DNA of 35,264 nucleotides from Akkermansia muciniphila (GCA_945863205.1 CAMAZK010000019.1:1-35264); one strand, 5' to 3'. Counted from the first letter of the stretch, positions 6,758 through 15,819 are shown. Numbers and translations: made by a program. The notes: generated by a model not told the origin, from the sequence alone.

Positions 6758-8293
6758 TCATTTGCCCGGGAAAATCCCGTTCAGCAGGCCTGCGCCGGCC
6801 TTCACACCGTTTTCGAGCAGTCCCGACGCTCCTTCGATGACCCTGCCCGGGACCTTCGCCGCGTCTTCGCCCAAAACCGGCTTCAACAGCGCGTCCGCAC
6901 CCTGTTTGACGATCTTTTCCGGGGTGTCGAAAAGCAGGGACATGCCCGCCCCGCCAAGAAGCCGTGAACTGAGGTCTTCCTGAGGGGAGTCCAGCGGACC
7001 AGCCACGCGGACACGCGTCCACAGCAGCCCAGGTGGCCCCAGCGGGTTCTTTTCCGTGAAAACGAGCTGTTGTGCGCCCGGAATGAATCGCAGGGTTTCG
7101 GGGGCGACGCCCACCATAAAGTCCCCCTCCACCATGTTGCCGCGCAGGCTCATGGCCCCTTCAATGCGAATCAGTCCGTTGGAGTGGACGATGATTTTTT
7201 CAAACCGAAGCCCCCCGCGATCCGGATGAATCGTCGCCTGGCAGGTGTCGAGCACGAGGCGTTTGAATCGCTCCGCACGGGTGTATTTGGCGAGCGTGGA
7301 GAGGATCGGCAGGCCTTCCAGGACGCCGTTCGCGAGGGCGGCATCGGCCTTCCAGACGGCAGGTGCGGAGCGCGAGCCGGATGATTCGATGTCACCGTTG
7401 ATCCGGCCGCTGAGGCGCTGTTTCCACCATGGGGCGAGGAATTCATCCACCGGCACCTCCTCGACATGGGTGAAGAGTTCCCAGCCGCCCGAGGTGAAAT
7501 CGAGCGTGCCACGCAGCCGGGCCTGCGCGTTCTGTTTCCAGCGCAGGGAGGCGGTGCTGATGCTCAACTCGTTCGCACTCAATCGCAGGGAGGCCTTTTC
7601 AATGTCCAGCCTCAGCGGTTCCGCCTGCTGTGGAGCGTTGAAGGGCGTCTGCAGCGTTCCTCCGCTCAGATTCACCGGCACGGCGGCCTGGCCGCTTTTC
7701 CAAGCGCCGGCGCTGACGGTTACCCCGGCGACTTTCCAAGCGCCGTGCTCGACGTCGAAACGCCGCACGTCGAAACCGCCCACTTCCGTGCGCGTGGGGA
7801 GGTAGCGTTGCAAAAAGGAAGGAACAGCAGCGCTGCCCGCCCGTGAGGCTGCGGGAGACGAACCGGTTTCGACCGTGATTGCCGGCGGCGTGTCGCGCGG
7901 GCGGAGCCGGAGAGTGATTTCATCCGCTCCGGCGCTGTGAATGCTCCAGGCGCCGTTGCGAATGGCGCCAAAGTCGATCCCGGCCTGCACGCTGACGGCT
8001 TCCACGTCCAGGTTGAACGCATCGTTCAGGCTCAGTCTGCTGATGCTGGCGTGGTCGTCGTGCCATCGGAGCGACTCGATGCGTGCCTCGCCCCCGGTTC
8101 TGGCCGTGATCAATTCCTCCGCCCGCATGCGAAACTCGTCCTTTTGCATGTAGGCCCTGACGAAGCGCGTGACCAGAGTCGGAGCCAGAAGTGCGAGGAG
8201 TGCGGCGCAGGCGGCGATCACCACGGCGGTCAGGATCAACCAGCGGAGCGGCGAGGACTTGCGGCGGGCGGCGGAGCGCGTTCGGCGTGGCAT
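6758..8293 (-). CDS. AsmA-like membrane-anchored protein
   Basis: 511 residues. A basic N-terminus (RRTRSAARRK) leads into one membrane segment (17-40), followed by a long region of amphipathic beta strands with weak repeats (RIESLRWHDDHASISRL, LRLRPRDTPP, RGTLDFTSGGWELFTHV, IRIEGAMSLRGNMVEGDFMV). This is how AsmA/TamB-like proteins look: an inner-membrane anchor and a periplasmic beta-groove that may carry lipids towards the outer membrane. The last 70 residues (FDTPEKIVKQGADALLKPVLG and the Gly-rich end NGVKAGAGLLNGIFPGK) are typical of AsmA-like C-termini in this group. The specific family is inferred from shape, not from a strict signature. Divergent from the ABC transporter at 8368 across 74 bases. 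Confidence 0.6.
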   Translation of the reverse strand: MPRRTRSAARRKSSPLRWLILTAVVIAACAALLALLAPTLVTRFVRAYMQKDEFRMRAEELITARTGGEARIESLRWHDDHASISRLSLNDAFNLDVEAVSVQAGIDFGAIRNGAWSIHSAGADEITLRLRPRDTPPAITVETGSSPAASRAGSAAVPSFLQRYLPTRTEVGGFDVRRFDVEHGAWKVAGVTVSAGAWKSGQAAVPVNLSGGTLQTPFNAPQQAEPLRLDIEKASLRLSANELSISTASLRWKQNAQARLRGTLDFTSGGWELFTHVEEVPVDEFLAPWWKQRLSGRINGDIESSGSRSAPAVWKADAALANGVLEGLPILSTLAKYTRAERFKRLVLDTCQATIHPDRGGLRFEKIIVHSNGLIRIEGAMSLRGNMVEGDFMVGVAPETLRFIPGAQQLVFTEKNPLGPPGLLWTRVRVAGPLDSPQEDLSSRLLGGAGMSLLFDTPEKIVKQGADALLKPVLGEDAAKVPGRVIEGASGLLENGVKAGAGLLNGIFPGK

Positions 8294-8343
8294 CGGAATT
8301 CGGGGGTTGTTTTTTCATCGCCAGACCCGCAGGTTCCGGCCTA

Positions 8344-8363
8344 GGTTAACTTAACCATTTATA
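8344..8363. promoter_or_regulatory. Palindromic operator candidate and minus-strand -10 box between divergent genes
   Basis: GGTTAA-C-TTAACC (8344-8356) is a perfect 13-base palindrome in an AT-rich island within a GC-rich neighbourhood, only 11 bases ahead of the ABC transporter ATG. Next to it, on the minus strand, TATAAA (complement of 8358-8363) is a good -10 box for the AsmA-like gene, which would put that start point inside the palindrome. The layout suits a repressor controlling one or both divergent genes. No good -35 box was found for either direction. Confidence 0.4.
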
Positions 8364-8367
8364 CCGC

Positions 8368-10194
8368 ATGCTCACAGCACACAACGTCAGTCTTGAAGTC
8401 GGTGGCCCCGGGGATTCCGAGGGCAATTCCGTGCTGCACCTGCTGCGGGAGGTTTCCTTCACCGTGCCGCCCTCGCACCTGATGGCCATCGTCGGGCCTT
8501 CAGGCTGCGGAAAAACGACGTTGCTGAAGGTGATCACCGGCATCCAGGAGCAGACGCAGGGGGAGCTGCTGTGGGATGGTCGCAATCTGAGCGAGGAGGA
8601 GGATCTCCATCCTGGCGATCTCGGCTACGTGCCGCAGTTCAGCGTGGCCTACGATCTGCTCACCGTGGAGGAAAGCATCGCCAGCGCCATGACGCTGCGG
8701 ACCCAACTTGCGAAGACGGACGATTTCATTCCCTCACTGGACTACATCCTCGAAGTCACCGGGCTGACCCATCTGGCCGACCGGCTGGTGAAAGTGCTTT
8801 CCGGCGGCCAGAAGCGCCGCCTGGGCCTGGCCTTGGAGCTCGTGACCGACCCGTGTCTGCTGCTTTGCGACGAGGTGACCAGCGGCCTCGATCCGCGTTC
8901 GGAGCACGAGATCACGGAGCTGCTCCGCGTGCTGTCCCGCGGGCATCCGAAGCGGGTGGTCATCAATGTCACTCACAGTTTGGCCAGTCTGGACGCTTAC
9001 GACAGCGTGATGGTGATGTATCAAGGCGTGCTGACCTTTCATGGGCCGCCGAAGGCCATGATGCACTACTTTGCCGTCGAGCATCCGGAGGAGGTCTATC
9101 TCAGGCTCACCGAGCGTAAGAACGGTGACTGGCACGAGTCGTGGCTGAAGCACCGCGACACTTATTACAAACGTCACGGCTTCGACGGCAAACGGGTGCT
9201 ACCGGAGGAAGATGCCGCTGCGGAGAAAGACGCCGCTCCGAAGCGCACGACCGTGCGTGAAGGTCGTTCCGTGGCGGAAGACTCGTCCGCGCACAAGGCA
9301 CCCCCGGAGCACCACGATTTTCCGCCGATCGAGATGCCGACGATGGTGACGCAGCTCTTCGAACTTCTGCGGCGGCGCTGGACCATCTTCCGGCGGGACA
9401 AGGCCCAGGTATGGCTGCACCTGGCCATGCTCTTCGGCTTCCCGCTGCTGGTCGTCATTTTCGCCTTGGACGGCATCAAGCCGCTGCGCTCGCTCTCCAC
9501 CTACCAGAACGAAAACGTCATGGCGGAAAAGACCAGCGTCATCCAGCACAAGCTGGAGCAGCTCGACGCCGGCGGTCTCGTCTCCGGACTCATCATGCTC
9601 CAGGTCGTGCTCGTCACGCTGATGGCCAGCAACAACGCAGCGCGGGAGATCGCCTCCGAGCGCCTCATTCTCGAGCGCGAAAAGCTCGGCGGACTGCACC
9701 CCTTTGCTTACATCGGCAGCAAGGTCATTTTCCTGGGGCTTTTCGTGCTGGCGCAAAGCATATGGATGGGATTCTTCGTCGATCTCGTGGTCGGCGGCCT
9801 GCCGGGAGATCTCATGACAAAGATCGCGCTGCTCGTGCTGGCCTCTGCGGCGATGACGAGCGTCTGCCTCGGCATCTCGGCGATGAGCCGGTCGCCGGAA
9901 AAGGCCACGATCCTGTGCATCTACCTCGTCGGGTTCCAACTCCCTCTCTCCGGGGCGGTGCTCACGCTGCCGGACTGGCTCGAAAACTGGGTGCAGCCGC
10001 TCATCGCCGCGTTCTGGAGCTGGAGCGGCGGCCTTAGCAGCATGCGCAGCACCGCCTTCTACGACGCCGTGAAGCAGGTCACGGCCACCGACCTCGTCTC
10101 CCCGGGCCTGGCCGCCTTCGTACTCGGCGTGCATGTGATCGTCGGCCTGGCCATGAGCTTCATCGGCGTGCAGCGCAGCCAATGGGACTCGTGA
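8368..10194 (+). CDS. ABCG-type ABC transporter, ATPase fused to membrane domain
   Basis: 608 residues. The N-terminal ATPase (about 1-230) has Walker A GPSGCGKTT (43-51), Q-loop YVPQ (87-90), signature LSGGQKRR (144-151), Walker B LLLCDE (164-169) followed by VTSGLDP, and the H-loop His203. An acidic/basic linker (about 250-320) precedes an ABC2-type membrane domain (about 340-605) with roughly six hydrophobic segments, plus IASERLILEREKLGGLHP, the conserved region of ABCG-family exporters. N-terminal ATPase then membrane domain in one chain is the 'reverse' ABCG half-transporter plan, working as a homodimer to export hydrophobic compounds or lipids. No substrate clue comes from neighbours except the divergent AsmA-like gene, itself possibly lipid-related. 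Confidence 0.88.
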   Translation: MLTAHNVSLEVGGPGDSEGNSVLHLLREVSFTVPPSHLMAIVGPSGCGKTTLLKVITGIQEQTQGELLWDGRNLSEEEDLHPGDLGYVPQFSVAYDLLTVEESIASAMTLRTQLAKTDDFIPSLDYILEVTGLTHLADRLVKVLSGGQKRRLGLALELVTDPCLLLCDEVTSGLDPRSEHEITELLRVLSRGHPKRVVINVTHSLASLDAYDSVMVMYQGVLTFHGPPKAMMHYFAVEHPEEVYLRLTERKNGDWHESWLKHRDTYYKRHGFDGKRVLPEEDAAAEKDAAPKRTTVREGRSVAEDSSAHKAPPEHHDFPPIEMPTMVTQLFELLRRRWTIFRRDKAQVWLHLAMLFGFPLLVVIFALDGIKPLRSLSTYQNENVMAEKTSVIQHKLEQLDAGGLVSGLIMLQVVLVTLMASNNAAREIASERLILEREKLGGLHPFAYIGSKVIFLGLFVLAQSIWMGFFVDLVVGGLPGDLMTKIALLVLASAAMTSVCLGISAMSRSPEKATILCIYLVGFQLPLSGAVLTLPDWLENWVQPLIAAFWSWSGGLSSMRSTAFYDAVKQVTATDLVSPGLAAFVLGVHVIVGLAMSFIGVQRSQWDS

Positions 10195-10441
10195 GTCTGC
10201 AGAGTCACGCAGCCTGCGGAGACGGTGCTTGATCCCGGGCTGGACTGCGCTTTGCTCCTGGAGTCGGGGTTGCCGCTGCTTTTCGTAGGTCACGAAGGGT
10301 CCAGTCCTCCCTCGCTGCGAGGGTCGCGGCGGGCATCCTGACTACTTTCTTTCCAGGGCATGTCTCCGACCTTTGATCCGCCTCCCGCGATCCCCGGGCC
10401 TTGCTGCTGGACATTCTATTTTCAGCCTTTTTTGAATCCCA

Positions 10442-11572
10442 GTGAAACCGAAAAATCCGAAGTCCGTCCACGTGCTCATCGCGTGCGGCGGCACCGGGGG
10501 GCATTTGTTCCCCGGCATCGCCGTGGGTGAGGTTCTGGCCTCACGCGGTCACGACGTGACGCTGCTCATCAGCGAGAAGAAAATCGACACCCTGGCCGCA
10601 TCGGGGCACAAGGATCTGCGCTTCGAGAAGATGCCGTTTCTCGCCATGCCAAAGCCGTGGTCGCCAAAGATGATCGGCTTTCTCAAAGGGTTGTGGCAGG
10701 GCACGAAGGCCTGTCGAAAACTCATTCGTGATCGCGATGTGAAAGTGGTGCTGGGCATGGGCGGGTTCACCTCCTTCGCGCCGCTGTATGCGGGCCGGAA
10801 AGAGGGCTGCCGCACGCTCATTCACGAGAGCAACGCCATTCCCGGCAAGGCGAACCGCCTCAACGCCCGCTACAGCGACATCGTGCTGTGCGGGTTGGAG
10901 GCCTGCAAGGCGCACTTCCCGAAGCACGGCGACGTGCGCGTCGTCGGCACGCCCATCCGCAGCAGCATGAGGCATCCAAATAACGACGATCCGCGCGAGT
11001 TCTTCAAGCTGGACAAGGACAAGCGCACGCTGCTCATCATGGGCGGCAGCCAAGGCGCGCGCGGGGTGAATCGTGCGGTGGGCATGGCGCTCGACCAGTT
11101 TGAAAAAATGGGCATCCAGGTGCTGCACATTGCCGGGCCGACGGATTACGAGGAGGTGCGGGATGTTTATGCCAAGGTCCCGCTGCTCAAGCAGCATGTG
11201 GCCGCGTTTTGTCATCGCATGGACCTGGCCTACCGCGTGGCGGACTTGGCGGTGGCGCGGTCAGGCGCGTCATCCATGTCAGAACTGGCCTACTTCGGGG
11301 TTCCCAGCCTCCTGGTGCCCTACCCGTATGCGGCGGATGATCATCAGACGCGCAATGCGGAGATTTTTGATCGTGCGGGAGCCGGCCGTCTCATGAAAGA
11401 GAGCGAGATGAATGCCGACACGCTGGCCGATGCCGTGCGCGAAATCTTCGATGACCCGCGCCGGGCCGGAGAGATGAAAAAAGCGGCCCAGCAGCTCGCG
11501 GTGAAGAACTCCGCCGAAAAGATCGCCGATCTCCTGGTGAAGTCAGTGACCAAGCCGAATGCGAAGCGCTGA
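10442..11572 (+). CDS. murG: UDP-N-acetylglucosamine--lipid pyrophosphoryl-MurNAc-pentapeptide transferase
   Basis: 376 residues, the membrane-associated GT28 enzyme that makes lipid II from lipid I. Diagnostic motifs: CGGTGGHLFPGIAVGE (15-30), VLGMGGFTSFAPLYAG, IHESNAIPGKANR, GGSQGARGVNRAV and the UDP-GlcNAc site ARSGASSMSELAYFGVPS followed by LVPYPYAADDHQTRNA. A GTG at 10442 is the only sensible start, since the frame is closed just upstream and the first residues already lead into the GGTGGH loop. It does not sit in the usual mur/fts cluster. The 247 bases upstream contain a CCCTCG-CTG-CGAGGG hairpin but no gene I can support. A bulged GC hairpin without a T-run follows it at 11581-11606. 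Confidence 0.95.
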   Translation: MKPKNPKSVHVLIACGGTGGHLFPGIAVGEVLASRGHDVTLLISEKKIDTLAASGHKDLRFEKMPFLAMPKPWSPKMIGFLKGLWQGTKACRKLIRDRDVKVVLGMGGFTSFAPLYAGRKEGCRTLIHESNAIPGKANRLNARYSDIVLCGLEACKAHFPKHGDVRVVGTPIRSSMRHPNNDDPREFFKLDKDKRTLLIMGGSQGARGVNRAVGMALDQFEKMGIQVLHIAGPTDYEEVRDVYAKVPLLKQHVAAFCHRMDLAYRVADLAVARSGASSMSELAYFGVPSLLVPYPYAADDHQTRNAEIFDRAGAGRLMKESEMNADTLADAVREIFDDPRRAGEMKKAAQQLAVKNSAEKIADLLVKSVTKPNAKR

Positions 11573-11639
11573 AGCTTGTCGCACCGCGCCGTGACTTGGC
11601 GCGTGCAATCCGTCACCTTCGTGTTAGCCTCCGCCCGTT

Positions 11640-12710
11640 ATGGCTGCCGTCACACACCCTCCTGAATGGACCACCCCGCAGGCGTCCTTCCGCTCGCGCG
11701 ACGACTGGAGCCTGAAGTGGTGGGTGATGTTCGCGCTCATTCTTTCCGTGGTCTTTCACATGCTGCTGGTCGTCGGCTTTGACACCCTGGGCATGTCTTC
11801 GCTGCAGCCGGTGCCGCAGAAAGCGGTGCCTGAGCGCATCCGGATCAGCGAACAGTTGCTCAAGGACCAGCAGGCCATCCAGCAGATTCCGGAAACCATC
11901 GCACCGGGCAATGCGCCGGACATGAAGGCCTTTGAGCCGCAGTTGGATGACTTCGACAAGATGCAGGAACTGCCGATGAACCAGGAGATCGACCTCACGC
12001 CGAATGTGAAGGAGATCACCAACTTCATCCGCGCCAACGATCCAGGAGATGGTGCGCCCGGCTCGTCGAAAGGCGTTGATATGGCGAAGCTGCTGGCCCC
12101 CGAGGCTCTCTCCGCGCCCGATCTGGCGGCAGAGATGGCCAGCGTGCGCCGCGAGGTGCTCTCCAAACCCGTTTCTGAAAAACAGATGCTGCTGGACGCC
12201 GGCGCACTGGATCCCGGTGAAGGCGGCCTGATGGACACCGGCCTGCTGGATGCCGTGAAGAGCCAAGGGACGGCGACGGCGGCCGGCGCACGGGTAAAGG
12301 GCTTCAGCAATCTCGACGACCTGCTCGGCGGCGGCGGCAAGATCGGTGGCAGCACGGCGCCCATTCTGATGCCGACGGACCTGCTGTTCGAGTACGGCAG
12401 TGATCAGCTGGCTGAAAGCGCCCGTCTGAGTCTGATGAAGCTCGGTTTCCTGATCCAAAAGAACCCGGACTCGCTCTTCATCATCGAAGGACATACGGAC
12501 AGCTTCGGCGGCGAAGATTTCAACCTGGAACTCAGCCTGCGCCGCGCCAACGCCGTGGTGGGCTGGTTGCGCGAATCCCTGGGGCTGGGCAGTGACCGCA
12601 TTCAAGCGATGGGGATGGGCAAGTCGAAGCCGATCGTTTCGACCAACGGCAGCGTGGAAGAGCAGGGGATGAACCGGCGGGTCGAAATCAAGGTCCGCCC
12701 GAAAGCATAA
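11640..12710 (+). CDS. Inner-membrane-anchored protein with OmpA peptidoglycan-binding domain
   Basis: 356 residues. A short cytoplasmic head (1-26), one uncleaved membrane segment (27-47, WWVMFALILSVVFHMLLVVGF), a long polar acidic region (50-235) with no recognised domain, a Gly-rich hinge (LLGGGGKIGG), and an OmpA-like C-terminal domain (240-356). The domain keeps the peptidoglycan-contacting Asp287 (EGHTDS) and Arg302 (LSLRRAN), and ends with the usual GMGKSKPIV and NRRVEIKV. This resembles MotB/TonB-like architecture, but no motA/exbB-type gene is adjacent and the membrane segment has no typical MotB Asp. It probably ties the inner membrane to the cell wall. Followed within 27 bases by a polytopic membrane protein and a HAD phosphatase. 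Confidence 0.8.
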   Translation: MAAVTHPPEWTTPQASFRSRDDWSLKWWVMFALILSVVFHMLLVVGFDTLGMSSLQPVPQKAVPERIRISEQLLKDQQAIQQIPETIAPGNAPDMKAFEPQLDDFDKMQELPMNQEIDLTPNVKEITNFIRANDPGDGAPGSSKGVDMAKLLAPEALSAPDLAAEMASVRREVLSKPVSEKQMLLDAGALDPGEGGLMDTGLLDAVKSQGTATAAGARVKGFSNLDDLLGGGGKIGGSTAPILMPTDLLFEYGSDQLAESARLSLMKLGFLIQKNPDSLFIIEGHTDSFGGEDFNLELSLRRANAVVGWLRESLGLGSDRIQAMGMGKSKPIVSTNGSVEEQGMNRRVEIKVRPKA

Positions 12711-12737
12711 ACTTCAAACGTCCAACCGGCCGCACGC

Positions 12738-14204
12738 ATGCCGCTGACATCCGCGCTTTTTCACATGACCCGGCTCTGGCTGCGCGGCGGTCGCTGGCTG
12801 GTGATGTGGGCGGCCCTGGCGGCGCTCCTCTGGGCCTACGCGCTGGCCTTCCGGCAGGACTTTCCCACGCCGGACGAGCTGCGTCGTCCCCACGACATGG
12901 AGTTGCGGCATCTGGCGCTGACCATCGCAACGCGTGGGGATCTGACGCCGGACTTCAGCCGTGGCGTGTCCGCACCGCTGAATGACTGGCTGCCGCATCG
13001 CACGGACGGCTTGGTGCGTCCCCTGTGGCCCTGGCTGTCCGCTTGGATGATGGACGATGCGGAGGGAAAAGACGGCGGGGCCGGAATTTCGCCGCGCTTC
13101 GCCACCAAGATCCAAATGGCGAAGATCTCTTTCACAGTGGGCATGCTCGCGTTGCTGGGGCTGGCCTGTGCGAGGGCCTTCTCCCTTCCTGCGGCGCTGC
13201 TCACGGTGTTTCTCATCGCCTTTGGCGTGTTTCTGCCTTCTGGCCGTCATTTCACGCCGGACCTGCTGTTCAGCGTCCTGTTTCTACTGACCTGGGTCTG
13301 CTGCATCGCGGCGCTGAAGCGGAACTCCCTGTGGCTTTACGGGATGATCGGGTTCTTTGCGGCGCTGGGGAATCTGACGGCGCCGACCACGACGCCGCTG
13401 CTGCTGGTGTTTGCCGGGGTCAGCACACTGCGCTGGCTCTGGGGGTGGATTCTGGAGCACGGATCAGCCGGTGGCACCACGCTGTGGGTGCGGCGGAATC
13501 ACTGGCTGGGCATGCTGGTGCTGGTTGTGACCCATCTCCTGACCTCGGGGCCTATGCTCGCGCATGCGCATCAGGAGTTCGGAGATCCCTCACCGTTCCA
13601 CTGGCGGTGGTTCGACGATGCCGAGGAAATGCGGGCGTGGACGGCGACTCATGGCACGCCGTCTTCGATCCGGTCGCTCCGAGACGAGGAAATCCCCAGT
13701 TTTTCGAATTACAGGACGACGCACTCGACTCAGGAAATCCGTGCGCGACTCAAAAGCGGAGCAAAGACCCTAATGCGGGGCGTTTTCACCTTCGGCTGGG
13801 CCGAATCGCTGCCCAGGGGCTGTTTTGCCCTGGCTGTCGCAGGCATCCTGTTGCTGCTACTGGCGCTTCTTTGGTTTGTCGCACCGAGGGCGCATCATGC
13901 CGGGCAGGCGCTGCATCCTGAAACCGCGCCGATTGTGCTCTTTACGGTGCTGGCGCTGGTGGTCTGCGCCCTGGACTTCGGCTGGGACCTGTCCGTGCTG
14001 GATTTCGGTCGGCGTAGCCTGGCGCTTTATGCGCCGCTGGTGCTCAGCCTCGTGTGGGCGTGCGAGGCCCTGGTGAAGAGGGTGCGCCGCCGCCCGATAC
14101 GCTTTCCGGTGCTTTTGAGCTATCAGGCTTTGGTGACGCTGTATTGCGTGGCGGGTTTGTGGTGGCTGATCGTGTTCTTGCAGCAGGCGTCTTTCACGGC
14201 ATGA
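12738..14204 (+). CDS. Polytopic membrane protein, GT-C glycosyltransferase-like
   Basis: 488 residues with about ten hydrophobic segments (for example 20-38, 130-165, 170-195, 205-230, 255-275, 360-385, 395-415, 425-445, 465-485). The first extracytoplasmic loop is acidic and starts soon after segment 1 (QDFPTPDELRRPHDMEL, 40-56), as in GT-C enzymes such as ArnT/PMT, which use a lipid-linked sugar donor and a catalytic Asp/Glu in that loop. GRHFTPDLLFSVLFLLTW (about 170-188) also resembles these proteins. I cannot name the sugar or acceptor, and a non-enzymatic membrane protein is possible. Its TGA is directly followed by the ATG of the HAD gene, so the two are translationally linked. Confidence 0.6.
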   Translation: MPLTSALFHMTRLWLRGGRWLVMWAALAALLWAYALAFRQDFPTPDELRRPHDMELRHLALTIATRGDLTPDFSRGVSAPLNDWLPHRTDGLVRPLWPWLSAWMMDDAEGKDGGAGISPRFATKIQMAKISFTVGMLALLGLACARAFSLPAALLTVFLIAFGVFLPSGRHFTPDLLFSVLFLLTWVCCIAALKRNSLWLYGMIGFFAALGNLTAPTTTPLLLVFAGVSTLRWLWGWILEHGSAGGTTLWVRRNHWLGMLVLVVTHLLTSGPMLAHAHQEFGDPSPFHWRWFDDAEEMRAWTATHGTPSSIRSLRDEEIPSFSNYRTTHSTQEIRARLKSGAKTLMRGVFTFGWAESLPRGCFALAVAGILLLLLALLWFVAPRAHHAGQALHPETAPIVLFTVLALVVCALDFGWDLSVLDFGRRSLALYAPLVLSLVWACEALVKRVRRRPIRFPVLLSYQALVTLYCVAGLWWLIVFLQQASFTA

Positions 14205-15020
14205 ATGGCGGTCCTTTTCATGGCCGCCCCCAAATTCAGCTTCATCCTCAGCTTCGACTTCGACGGCACCCTGGTCCATCCGCAGAGTGATCCGATCTAC
14301 CATCCCGGCCTCGGGCAGATGATTCGTGTCCTGCGCGGGCAGGGCGCCGCATGGGTCATCAACACCGGGCGCAGCCTCAACCAGACTCTCGAAGGCATCG
14401 CTCAATACGGCATTTTCACGGAACCTGACTTCATCATCGCCCAGGAGTGCGACATCTACAAACCGGGCTTCTTCAGCCGCTGGACCGACTACGGCTCCTG
14501 GAACCGGAAGGCGCGGCGGGCGCACGAACGTTTTGTCAAAGACCACCAGCAGCCCTTTGACGCCATCAAGCAACTCGTCGAAACGCAGACGCAGGCCTCT
14601 TTCTTCAGCGGTGGAGAGGGTGAAATGGGCATCGTGGGTACCAGCAATGAAGAACTCGATGCGATCTGTACCCACATCGACGAGCACGCGCAGCAGTTTC
14701 CGGATATCGGCTACCACCGCAACGGCATCTATCTGCGTTTCTCCCACAGCGGTTACAGCAAGGGCACGGCGCTGAGCGAGCTGTCGCGGCTGCTGGGTCT
14801 CGATTCCTCCGCCTGCTTCGCCGCAGGGGACAACTACAACGATCTCAGCATGCTCGACCAGCGCCATGCCCGCATGATCGCCTGCCCCGGAAATGCCCTC
14901 GATCCCGTGAAGCAGATCGTTCACTCCAGAGGTGGATTCATCGCCACTCGCTTCGCCAGCGAAGGCATGATGGAGGCTCTGACGCACTATTTTGGCGGTT
15001 CCGGAATCAAGGCGGCCTGA
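14205..15020 (+). CDS. HAD-family phosphatase (Cof/sucrose-phosphatase-like, subclass IIB)
   Basis: 271 residues. Motif I is DFDGT (18-22) with catalytic Asp18 and Asp20, motif II NTGRS (53-57), motif III Lys186 (YSKGTAL) and motif IV GDNYND (208-213). The long insert between motifs II and III is the C2/IIB cap seen in sugar-phosphate phosphatases. It probably hydrolyses a small phosphorylated sugar. The first ATG (14205) abuts the previous stop codon; the sixth residue is also Met (14220, MAAPKF) and is a strong alternative, giving 266 residues. Last gene of the run that begins with murG. Confidence 0.85.
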   Translation: MAVLFMAAPKFSFILSFDFDGTLVHPQSDPIYHPGLGQMIRVLRGQGAAWVINTGRSLNQTLEGIAQYGIFTEPDFIIAQECDIYKPGFFSRWTDYGSWNRKARRAHERFVKDHQQPFDAIKQLVETQTQASFFSGGEGEMGIVGTSNEELDAICTHIDEHAQQFPDIGYHRNGIYLRFSHSGYSKGTALSELSRLLGLDSSACFAAGDNYNDLSMLDQRHARMIACPGNALDPVKQIVHSRGGFIATRFASEGMMEALTHYFGGSGIKAA

Positions 15021-15114
15021 TTTCGCAGAAGTTTTCCTTGCCGAATACGGGTGTGTGTGGAAACCTCTGCGCCCCTCGTCCCGGACTGGGGGAAAATCTT
15101 CATTCTTCCAGGTT

Positions 15115-15429
15115 ATGGCATACGCAATCATCAAAACAGGCGGCAAACAGTACAAAGTCTCCGTGGGCGACAAGCTCGACGTGGAGAAGTTGGAAACTGC
15201 CGAGGGCGAAACCGCCACTTTCGACCAAGTCCTCGCGGCCGGTGAAGGCGGCGACATCAAGGTTGGCGCACCCATCGTCGATGGTGCCAGCGTGTCCGCC
15301 AAAGTGCTGAAGCAGCATAAGGCGCCCAAGGCCACCACCTTCAAGTTCCGCAAGCGCAAGGGCTTCCACAAGACCCGCGGTCATCGTCAGCCGCTGACCC
15401 TCGTGCAGATCACCGCCATTAACGCCTAA
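15115..15429 (+). CDS. rplU: 50S ribosomal protein L21
   Basis: 104 residues, standard length for bL21, with [19 protein letters not shown] at the start and the C-terminal [17 protein letters not shown]. The frame is open 41 codons further upstream, into the end of the HAD gene, but homologues begin at [12 protein letters not shown], so 15115 is chosen. It is followed by rpmA after 20 bases, the usual rplU-rpmA pair. The 94-base leader contains no recognisable promoter boxes. Confidence 0.97.
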   Translation: MAYAIIKTGGKQYKVSVGDKLDVEKLETAEGETATFDQVLAAGEGGDIKVGAPIVDGASVSAKVLKQHKAPKATTFKFRKRKGFHKTRGHRQPLTLVQITAINA

Positions 15430-15449
15430 CCCTTCACTTCCCCACCCTT

Positions 15450-15710
15450 ATGGCCCATAAAAAAGGACAAGGTTCCGTCAAGAACGGTCGCGACAGCCAG
15501 AGCAAGCGTCTCGGCGTCAAAAAATTCGGCGGCGAATCCGTCATCGCCGGAAACATCATCATCCGCCAGCGCGGCACCAAGTGGACCCCCGGTCGCAATG
15601 TCGGCATTGGCAGGGACCACACCATTTTTGCACTCGTGGACGGCAATGTCCGCTTCGACAAAGAAGGGCGTCGTGTGAACATCGACGCACCAGCGGCGCT
15701 GCAGGCCTGA
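15450..15710 (+). CDS. rpmA: 50S ribosomal protein L27
   Basis: 86 residues, bL27, whose N-terminal arm reaches the peptidyl transferase centre. [16 protein letters not shown] and [13 protein letters not shown] at the start and [13 protein letters not shown] are diagnostic. No Firmicutes-type N-terminal extension is present, so no processing is expected. Second gene of the rplU-rpmA operon, which ends at the terminator at 15730. Confidence 0.97.
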   Translation: MAHKKGQGSVKNGRDSQSKRLGVKKFGGESVIAGNIIIRQRGTKWTPGRNVGIGRDHTIFALVDGNVRFDKEGRRVNIDAPAALQA

Positions 15711-15729
15711 TCTGGTTGTGAAACTTCGA

Positions 15730-15757
15730 AAGGCGCGGGTGACCGCGCCTTTTTTTA
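15730..15757 (+). terminator. Intrinsic terminator of rplU-rpmA
   Basis: AAGGCGCGG (15730-15738) pairs with CCGCGCCTT (15743-15751) around a GTGA loop, followed at once by a run of T. A textbook rho-independent terminator 20 bases after the rpmA stop. Confidence 0.93.
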
Positions 15758-15819
15758 TGCCCTTCCTTATTTCCTACTTTACACATCAAGAATAAGGTGA
15801 ATAGGTCGCACTCTCTTTC

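Noticed and set aside
9199-10293. 364-codon minus-strand frame inside the ABC transporter
   Set aside because: Antisense to the membrane domain; mainly charged residues (Arg, Asp, Glu, His), no motif.
10195-10441. 247-base gap before murG, examined for a small RNA or gene
   Set aside because: Contains only short hairpins; no promoter-terminator pair, tRNA-like fold or coding signal that I can defend.
11581-11606. Bulged GC hairpin downstream of murG
   Set aside because: No T-run follows and the next gene begins 34 bases later; a terminator is not supported.
13857-15371. 504-codon minus-strand frame over the HAD and rplU genes
   Set aside because: Antisense to rplU and to HAD motifs; composition atypical of a folded protein.
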